Assembly: GCA_036745245.1 (NCBI GenBank)
Contig: DAIOGN010000048.1
Span: 1 to 21,106, forward strand
Length of the DNA: 21,106 nucleotides
Source of the DNA: DAIOGN01 sp036745245
Lineage (GTDB): Bacteria > Zixibacteria > MSB-5A5 > JAUVRN01
Direction: 5' to 3'
Below are positions 15,705-21,106 of this stretch, piece by piece. Positions within the stretch are counted from its first letter, which is position 1, and the number at the start of each line of letters is the position of its first letter. A program made the translations under genes and the position numbers. The notes below the pieces were generated by a model, which had not been told where the DNA came from, did not search any database, and saw only the letters and a list, made by a program, of their open reading frames with translations.

Positions 15705-16514
15705 TCAGGGTTCGAAGAGGTACACGGGCGCGTCGTAGAGATGCACCTTGTGTTCCGACAAACGCAATCTCACCAGTTCCCGCACGAAGTCGGTCTTCTC
15801 TTCGGGCGGCTCCGCGGCCTTCAGCACAGACAGCGACAGATGGATGCCCAGGATGCGCCGGGAGAAGGGCGCCTGAAGTGCACCCCACGGCAGGGGCGTG
15901 CCCTGCGCGGCCAGATGGCGCATCACCGCCACGGACAGGGGCGGAGGCGCGAGGAGCGCGGCGTGAGGCTCGATCATCGAGGCGGCCATGGATGCGGCCG
16001 AGCCCGAGATCGCAGACACATCGCAAGAGGCCTGCAGCGCGGTGATGATGTTCCGGTAGGAATCCCACAGGCCGCGCGGCTGTACGCCGTCGGCCACGAG
16101 GGCGCGCATGCGGCCGCCCGGCAGGTGCACCACCAGAGCGTCCGCGGGAGGCGACGTCACAGGTATGAACGTCTCTTCGAGCAACCGTTCCATGTCGCCG
16201 GGCGCCAGGCCCGTCACGTACATGGCCGGCAGACGGAGCGGATCCGGGAGGAACTCCTGTGGAATCTTCTGAACGAGAAGGTCGGGCAGATTGAGTCGCG
16301 CCGCGGCCGCCAGTCGGGAGTTGCCGTCGAGCACTACAGTGACGCCGGACAGATTGGACACGAGCAGCGGGTGACGCAGGCAGCGTTCGGACGTGATCCA
16401 CTCGGCCAGTCGGGCCGTGTGGCGAGGATGTGTCGCCGTCAGTGGGGAGAGCTCGGAGCAGTGCACCACGTGCAGTCGAGCCAGTTCCCCTGGTAAGTCG
16501 CGGGATAAAAGCAC
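15705..16514 (-). CDS. ParB/Srx-fold protein resembling SerK/SbnI-type enzymes
   Basis: The protein has 269 residues and a GTG start at 16514, supported by GGAGGGGG with five bases of spacing. The N-terminal part reads HPRHTARLAEWITSERCL, then HPLLVSN, then VVLD63-G-N-S-R67-LAAAARLNL, the outline of a ParB-like nucleotide-binding fold in which 'P(h)(h)V...hhDGxxRxxAh..L' carries the ligand pocket. The same fold is used by chromosome-partition ParB and by the free-serine kinases SerK and SbnI. No helix-turn-helix of a partition ParB is evident, so the kinase-like branch fits better by layout, but this is inference. The second half (130-269) has no motif I can name. It stands alone, about 150 bases from the upstream gene, with no parA nearby and no siderophore genes. 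Confidence 0.65.
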   Translation of the reverse strand: MLLSRDLPGELARLHVVHCSELSPLTATHPRHTARLAEWITSERCLRHPLLVSNLSGVTVVLDGNSRLAAAARLNLPDLLVQKIPQEFLPDPLRLPAMYVTGLAPGDMERLLEETFIPVTSPPADALVVHLPGGRMRALVADGVQPRGLWDSYRNIITALQASCDVSAISGSAASMAASMIEPHAALLAPPPLSVAVMRHLAAQGTPLPWGALQAPFSRRILGIHLSLSVLKAAEPPEEKTDFVRELVRLRLSEHKVHLYDAPVYLFEP

Positions 16515-16667
16515 TTCGACCCCCTCCAGAGCAAAGCGGGTGCCCGTCCGTGCGGACTTTTCGAAGCTGTAAATCGTTGGAAGCTAAGAGCTAAACCGCA
16601 ATAGCCGGTCCCGGCCCCGGAGCTGGCCTCAGGCCAGCGCAAGCGCCTGCCCACATCCTGCAGCGTT

Positions 16668-17777
16668 TCAGGGAGTTTCGGGCAGCGAGTAGCGGCGGAT
16701 TTCGGCGGCCAATTCCACCTCGAATTGTCTTTCCGAACCCAGAAAACGCACGGCGGGATAGCGGATGCCCCACTCGGAATATGTGAGGTCGTCGCGCCAC
16801 AAAAGGGAACCTGCGCGGTCGATCAGGAACACGGCGCCGCGCGTGTGGCGATCCGCAGCGGCCTCCGGACCTGAGTCGAAGTCGAGCCCGGCGAGAATCG
16901 CGTCGGGACCGCCCCCGAGATCCACCGAGATGAAACGAAGCTCGCTCTGCCCCGACGTCACGGTCCACAGTCGCGAGCGGGAATCGCGCTCAAAGAGTTC
17001 GAGACGGTCCCCTCCGGCCACGGCGATGTAGCCGCCGTCGTTCGAAACGGACACGGAGATCGGGTGGGTGACTTCGGAGGCCGCTGTGAAGACCAGCTTC
17101 TCCTCCTGATACAAGGCCAGAGATCCCGCGCCGCACAGCGCGACAAATCGTCCGCCCGCGGCCGTGCCGAATGCCTCGAAGCGGCCGATGGGATGCGGTT
17201 CGCCCGGCATGAAATCGTAGGCGGAGAGAAGTCCTCTGGAGGCGGCGAAGAAGCGCGTGCTGCCTTTGGGGAGCACCAGGTCGGACAGGTACGGAACCGC
17301 CCAGCTTGTGACGAGAGTCCCCTGTGCGTCGAACAGGAGCAGGCGCGACTGATGCATCTCCTCGCCGCCCGCGATCCCGATGACCCAGCGGCCGTCTTCC
17401 GACACGACGAACTCGGAGGCGTCGGGTTTTTCCAGGCGGTACAGGCGTTTGCCGGTTTCGTTGTAGAGTTCGAACGCCGCTGCGCGCAGGGTGGAAGGGG
17501 CGTTGTCGGCGTAGGTGGTGACACCGTAGCAGGCGCCCTGGCGGGCGAGCACCACACGCTGGTTGCCGCGCAAGCGGGTGATGTACTTCTGAAGGCCGGC
17601 GGCGTCCTGAAGGATCACGCCCTCCTTCACCACGGCGAGAGAGGAGCCGTCGGGGCGAATCACCACGTGTCTGAACGCGGAGGTGGGCATGGAGCGCACA
17701 AGCGTTGGATTCCCGGCGGCTTCCGCCGACACCCACAGTGCAAGACACAAGATCGCCACGACCCGGCCAGACTTCAT
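16668..17777 (-). CDS. Secreted beta-propeller-like protein
   Basis: The protein has 369 residues. ATG 17777 is well supported by AGGAGAG just upstream. Residues 1-21 are a signal peptide ending AEA. The mature part is a series of strand-rich repeats of the WD40/PD40 kind: a hydrophobic run, then 'S.DGrwV.hhgg' (for example VVSEDGRWVIGIAGG and VSNDGGYIAVAGGDRLELF), suggesting six or seven blades. No catalytic residues or metal site are evident, so it is probably a binding or scaffold protein in the periplasm or outside the cell. It starts 10 bases after the subtilase stop, so the two are co-transcribed and could be functionally linked. It lacks the sorting-type tail of the subtilase and ends at SLPETP. 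Confidence 0.75.
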   Translation of the reverse strand: MKSGRVVAILCLALWVSAEAAGNPTLVRSMPTSAFRHVVIRPDGSSLAVVKEGVILQDAAGLQKYITRLRGNQRVVLARQGACYGVTTYADNAPSTLRAAAFELYNETGKRLYRLEKPDASEFVVSEDGRWVIGIAGGEEMHQSRLLLFDAQGTLVTSWAVPYLSDLVLPKGSTRFFAASRGLLSAYDFMPGEPHPIGRFEAFGTAAGGRFVALCGAGSLALYQEEKLVFTAASEVTHPISVSVSNDGGYIAVAGGDRLELFERDSRSRLWTVTSGQSELRFISVDLGGGPDAILAGLDFDSGPEAAADRHTRGAVFLIDRAGSLLWRDDLTYSEWGIRYPAVRFLGSERQFEVELAAEIRRYSLPETP

Positions 17778-17787
17778 CCAACTCTCC

Positions 17788-20235
17788 TTACTTCAGCAGC
17801 AATAGTTTGCGGGTGACTATCTGTTGGTCGGCCTGGAGGACCGCAAGGTACACGCCGCTGCCCACCACCTTGCCGTGATCGTCCCGCGCGTCCCAGGCAA
17901 ACGTCCGGGATCCTGCGTCGAGGGCCCCCTGCCAGAGAACCCTCACTCGCCGTCCCAGCACATCGTACACAAAAAGCTTCACGTCCGCCGGCCGGTCGAG
18001 GCGAATTCCCAGGCGCGTGGCGCCATTGAACGGATTGGGTGACGATGACAGGACGTGCGCCACCGGCTGAACGGGTGACGGCTCGTCCACCGAAAGCGGG
18101 GAAGCGCCCAGACGCACGCTGTCCACGTACCAGCCGTCTCCCGTGACGGCTTCATCGGAAACGAGCCGGAAGCGGAGCTGCACCAGTTCTGCCGGCAGGA
18201 GCGGAAGCACAAAGTCGAGGAGCTGCCAGCCGGTCTGCGTACCGGTGAGCTTTGCGGCCGTAGTCCACGTGGAGTCACCATAGGTGTGCCATTCCACATG
18301 GCCAGTGTCTCCCAGCGAAAGTTGATAGCGTGTACGCAGGGTGAGGTGCCAGGGAAGGTCATACCCCACCACGGTGAATCCCCGATTTGAGATCCATGCA
18401 TCGCAGGAATCCGGGTAGCCACCGCCCGGAGAATCGGCCAACGCAAACATTCCTTCGAAAGCCGAGGCCGCCTGCGGCCAGAACAGGTCGTGCGTGCCCC
18501 CGCGAGCCCAGCGCAGGGCGCCCTGCTCGAAATCCTCAGCCAGATGGCCCGGCATGCTCAGCAGCTCGAATTGACGATGCGGATCGGGGGGCACTCTCAC
18601 GGTTCGCCCTGATTCATCGAGAGCCTCAAGTCGAAAGCGAAGCCCGGTTTCTCCCAACCACGGTACGACGGCCGACCACAGGCTGTCGCTCTGTTGCACC
18701 AGGGGCACGGAGTCTGTGGCACCGGGCACGCGCTCAAACCGGGCCACAACGGACACGGGCCTGCGGCCGCTGTCGGCGGGAGAATTGACAACGAGCTGCC
18801 AGTCGCTGGCACCGAACCGGTCTATGAACTCGGGCACCAATTGTAACGCTCCCGCAGGTGCGTAGTCGAGCGCGGGCAGAAGCGCGAATCGCCCCCAGCC
18901 GTAGGCGTTGTCCGGCGCACCTCTGCGATCGGCCGACTGCATGAGCGCCTCACGCACCATGAGCGGCGACCAGTCGGGGTGCGCCTCCAGGAGAAGCGCC
19001 GCAGAGGCCGCGGTAATCGGCGTGGAAAACGACGTTCCGCTCACGGCGACGTACGCATTCTCCTGCGAGGGATCGGCGGCATGCACGGCCACTCCCTGCG
19101 CCACCACTTCGGGCTTCGTGCGTCCGTCGGCTGTGGGACCGCGCGACGAAAACGGAGCGATCGTGCCTGCCGCATCCACCGCGCCCACGCTCACGATTCC
19201 AAACGCGTCGGCGGGTGCATCCAGCGTCGTGGGCATGGGCCCTGAATTGCCCATGGCGGTCACCAGAAGCAGGCCGCGGGAAGCCGCCGTGTTGGCCGCC
19301 AGCGTGGTGATGCCTTCGGTGCCGTCCATGGTGTAGCCGAAGTCGTACGCGAGTGAACTCGAGAGGACGTGTGCGCCCAGGCTGTCGGCCCACTCCAGCG
19401 CGGCCACGTAGTGATCTTCTTCCACCGGCGTTTCGTTGCCGAGGTCTTCTGTTTTCGCCAGGAGATAGGACGACCCGAAGGCAGCGCCTACGAGCTGTCC
19501 GGGCGCATGCGCGGCCATGGTGGACAGCACTTCGGTGCCGTGGAAGTCCTGGCCCGGCCCGTCCAGCGTGTCATTGGCCACGCCCGAATCGCCCCGCACG
19601 AAGTCCCAGGTTCCTTCGACGCGCCCGTCGGCGTTCAGGGAGTCGAACGCATCGTGCAACAGGCGGAAGCCCGAGTCGAGCACGGCAATGAGCACACCCT
19701 TACCGGTGAGTCCGAGCGCGTGCAGCTCGGGCACGTGCAAGGGGAGGAGTTGAATGAGTGCCAGCCCGTAGTCGAGCGGATACGCAGCCACCTGCGGTGC
19801 CACCGCGGCTGTCCTGCTCTCGACACCCCGGCGACGCCCGCGCGCCACTTTTTCCACGAAGGCCACGAATGGCAGCGATTCGATGGAGGCTCGCTCTTCT
19901 CCGGTGGTGAATGCGCTGGCGGCCCCCAGCCAGCGCGACACATGTCGAATCCGCGCGCCCGTGGCCGCCACCGCCGCCACGTACGCACCGGGTACCGGCA
20001 GGTCGGAGGCGCCGGGCTCCAGGCCGGCTCGCGAGGTGTTCAGATTACGCCAGGCCGCCTCCAGATCGGCCGGCCCCGCAATCTGCTTGTCTGTGAAAAA
20101 CACCCACACGGTCGCGGTGTCGGTGGACAGGACCGACGGTGACGGCGCGCGCGGCCGCCGTCCGAGTTCGTCGGGGAGAGTGTGGCCGAACGCGACGGCC
20201 GGCAGGAGGACGAGAATCCAGAGACACCGCAACAC
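17788..20235 (-). CDS. Secreted subtilisin-like serine protease (S8) with sorting-type C-terminal tail
   Basis: The protein has 815 residues. The start is GTG 20235; TTG 20232 is also possible and neither has a strong ribosome site. Residues 1 to about 17 are a signal peptide, and residues 35-140 look like an inhibitor-type propeptide. The catalytic domain (about 150-440) has Asp187 (IAVLDSG), His232 (FHGTEVLS), Asn330 of the oxyanion hole (AMGNSGP) and Ser402 (SGTSFSTP), a full S8 triad. A beta-rich middle follows, with a jelly-roll-like DSCDAWISNRGF...WHLTLRTRYQLS segment typical of accessory binding domains. The last 88 residues form a FlgD-like/T9SS type-A-like domain: PNPFN (733-737), YDVLGRRVRVL, GSGVYLAVL, ending RKLLLLK. 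The enzyme is expected outside the cell or on the surface. It shares an operon with the propeller protein. Confidence 0.93.
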   Translation of the reverse strand: MLRCLWILVLLPAVAFGHTLPDELGRRPRAPSPSVLSTDTATVWVFFTDKQIAGPADLEAAWRNLNTSRAGLEPGASDLPVPGAYVAAVAATGARIRHVSRWLGAASAFTTGEERASIESLPFVAFVEKVARGRRRGVESRTAAVAPQVAAYPLDYGLALIQLLPLHVPELHALGLTGKGVLIAVLDSGFRLLHDAFDSLNADGRVEGTWDFVRGDSGVANDTLDGPGQDFHGTEVLSTMAAHAPGQLVGAAFGSSYLLAKTEDLGNETPVEEDHYVAALEWADSLGAHVLSSSLAYDFGYTMDGTEGITTLAANTAASRGLLLVTAMGNSGPMPTTLDAPADAFGIVSVGAVDAAGTIAPFSSRGPTADGRTKPEVVAQGVAVHAADPSQENAYVAVSGTSFSTPITAASAALLLEAHPDWSPLMVREALMQSADRRGAPDNAYGWGRFALLPALDYAPAGALQLVPEFIDRFGASDWQLVVNSPADSGRRPVSVVARFERVPGATDSVPLVQQSDSLWSAVVPWLGETGLRFRLEALDESGRTVRVPPDPHRQFELLSMPGHLAEDFEQGALRWARGGTHDLFWPQAASAFEGMFALADSPGGGYPDSCDAWISNRGFTVVGYDLPWHLTLRTRYQLSLGDTGHVEWHTYGDSTWTTAAKLTGTQTGWQLLDFVLPLLPAELVQLRFRLVSDEAVTGDGWYVDSVRLGASPLSVDEPSPVQPVAHVLSSSPNPFNGATRLGIRLDRPADVKLFVYDVLGRRVRVLWQGALDAGSRTFAWDARDDHGKVVGSGVYLAVLQADQQIVTRKLLLLK

Positions 20236-20268
20236 ACTGCAAGGAACTGGAATTCCATTCGCAACACA

Positions 20269-20285
20269 ATGCGCATTGAGCGCAT
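20269..20285. repeat. Inverted repeat upstream of the subtilase
   Basis: ATGCGC (20269-20274) and GCGCAT (20280-20285) are perfect arms around ATTGA. The repeat lies 34-50 bases before the subtilase start codon, where a dimeric regulator could bind. It could be chance. Confidence 0.35.
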
Positions 20286-20320
20286 CTCGAGTTCGCAGGA
20301 ATCAGGATCGGGGGGAGTTC

Positions 20321-20373
20321 AAAAAAAACGGCCGATCGAGGGTCAACGGGGAGGGACGCCCTGCGATCGGCCG
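20321..20373 (-). terminator. Intrinsic terminator of the RNase H-like gene
   Basis: On the minus strand CGGCCGATCG (20373-20364) pairs perfectly with CGATCGGCCG (20338-20329). The stem continues for four more pairs after one bulged C, the loop is about 16 bases, and eight T residues (20328-20321) follow. It lies 28 bases past the stop of the upstream gene and isolates it from the subtilase. Confidence 0.88.
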
Positions 20374-20401
20374 GAGCACGTGTCCGAGGAGGTAAGACAC
20401 G

Positions 20402-20902
20402 TCACTGGATCATGGTCTTGGGTGACGCGGGAACGAGTCGCTGCTTCCAGTTGCGCGACCGGCTGATGTTGGTCGCATCCTGCAGACTCGCGAAATTCAG
20501 CTGCGGCGTCTGTCGCGAGAGAGGCTGCAGGCTGATGTTGTCGCGGGCGCGATTCTCTTCGGGCGACACCCAGTGCAGGGTGAAGCCGAGTTGCCGCTTC
20601 TTGAGCCGGAGAGTGCCCAGTTCGATCTTCACGCGCTGGGGAGCCGCCATTTCTCCCAGCACCTGGTAAATGAGCGGCGCGCAATCCGTGCACAGTTCGA
20701 GCTTCTGCTTGTGCCACACCTTGCGGTTGGCTTCGAGGAACTCGACCAGTGCCGAAAGCGCCTGGTACGGGAATTCGGAGGGGGTCGCTCGCAGGGCCTG
20801 TCTGTAGGTCAATCCCAGGTCGGGCACAGAGAAAGAGATCACCCCGGGACCCTGGGTGTGGGGCACCGGATTCTGGCTCTGGGCGTAGAAGTAGGCTTTC
20901 AC
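20402..20902 (-). CDS. Small protein with a degenerate RNase H-like fold
   Basis: The protein has 166 residues and a GTG start at 20902, supported by GGAGAG seven bases upstream; the frame continues to 20932 but without a ribosome site. The layout resembles RNase HI: a first strand pair (KAYFYAQSQ...GPGVISF), a helix FPYQALSALVEFLEANRK at the place of the 'aEyxALxxaLe' helix, a strand KLELCTD73CAPLIYQVLGEM like 'vei.tDs..vi.ql.g', and H110-W-V-SPEENRARD121 like 'h.WV...N..AD'. Two of the four catalytic acids (those of E. coli D70 and D134) appear as D73 and D121. The first-strand Asp and the helix Glu appear to be missing (A7 and Y46 or nearby). It may bind nucleic acid without cutting, or the fold call may be wrong. 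It has its own terminator and seems monocistronic. Confidence 0.6.
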   Translation of the reverse strand: MKAYFYAQSQNPVPHTQGPGVISFSVPDLGLTYRQALRATPSEFPYQALSALVEFLEANRKVWHKQKLELCTDCAPLIYQVLGEMAAPQRVKIELGTLRLKKRQLGFTLHWVSPEENRARDNISLQPLSRQTPQLNFASLQDATNISRSRNWKQRLVPASPKTMIQ

Positions 20903-21106
20903 TGGTCGTCTCTCCGAAGCTCGGATAAGCAACAGAGGTGCCGCTGATTTTCGGGCGCCATGGGGCCGGTCCCCCTGGGGCCATCAGCTTGCGGCGTTTG
21001 GAGATGGGCTGTTTCGACCCCAAGGGAGGCCTTCCAGCCCGCGCGTCCGGCTCAGAACGCAGGAGCCCATCCTCTGCAAACAGTTGCAGGTGCGGCAGCG
21101 AGAGGA
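20903..21106. other. Upstream region of the RNase H-like gene
   Basis: No gene is supported here. On the minus strand there is a GC-rich segment whose ends pair (GCTGAT near 20990 with ATCAGC near 20945, plus an outer GCC/GGC), which could fold into a leader hairpin around internal GGGG/CCCC runs. It matches no riboswitch class I know. The segment runs to the window edge. Confidence 0.35.

Noticed and set aside
20940..21000. Possible riboswitch in the leader of the RNase H-like gene
   Set aside because: The hairpin is plausible but I could not match the conserved positions of c-di-GMP, ZTP, THF, preQ1 or SAH classes.
20343..21023. A 226-residue minus-strand frame overlapping the RNase H-like gene
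   Set aside because: The alternative frame has a ribosome site, a sensible fold and ends just before a terminator; this frame runs through the terminator stem and is Pro/Arg-rich.

Overview
This is a high-GC bacterial window with dense gene packing, many GTG/TTG starts and no tRNA, rRNA, IS element, integrase or CRISPR array that I can recognise. Two secreted proteins end in a near-identical type of C-terminal domain (PNPFN..., FDALGRRVRVL / YDVLGRRVRVL, ending RKLLxLK). This FlgD-like / T9SS type-A-like tail is typical of the FCB superphylum and neighbouring candidate phyla. With the high GC and the mix of exported proteins, I infer an uncultivated lineage such as Ca. Eisenbacteria, Krumholzibacteria or a gemmatimonad relative. 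Species cannot be read from the window.

Layout. 1-4233 (minus): a three-gene exported-protein operon, transcribed as a putative lipoprotein, then a DUF5723/PorV-like outer-membrane barrel, then an M6 (immune inhibitor A-like) metalloprotease cut by the window edge. 4234-4560 is intergenic with a good promoter for the next unit. 4561-5775 (plus): elongation factor P with an aberrant tip loop, followed at once by a short RNase HIII. 6025-9934 (plus): two tandem GAF-domain signalling proteins. The first ends in a histidine-kinase dimerisation domain without its histidine and without an ATPase domain. The second keeps the histidine, has an eroded ATPase domain and ends in an intact receiver domain. 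9950-10846 (minus): a zinc-ribbon membrane protein of unknown role. 11030-13783 (plus): a large secreted repeat protein with the sorting-type tail.

13793-15349 (minus) is the lipid II flippase murJ. It is divergent from rpsT (15404-15643, plus), which has a clear sigma70 promoter and an intrinsic terminator. 15705-16514 (minus): a ParB/SerK-fold protein. 16668-20235 (minus): a secreted subtilase with a sorting-type tail followed by a secreted beta-propeller-like protein, 10 bases apart. 20402-20902 (minus): a small protein with a degenerate RNase H-like fold and its own strong terminator.

Functional themes are cell-envelope and secretion biology (lipoprotein, barrel, two proteases, repeat proteins, murJ), translation (efp, rpsT), RNA:DNA hybrid removal (RNase HIII) and one unusual signalling pair. 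The best candidate for something undescribed is that signalling pair, in which neither protein has a complete kinase core. The altered EF-P loop and the catalytically degraded RNase H-like protein come next.
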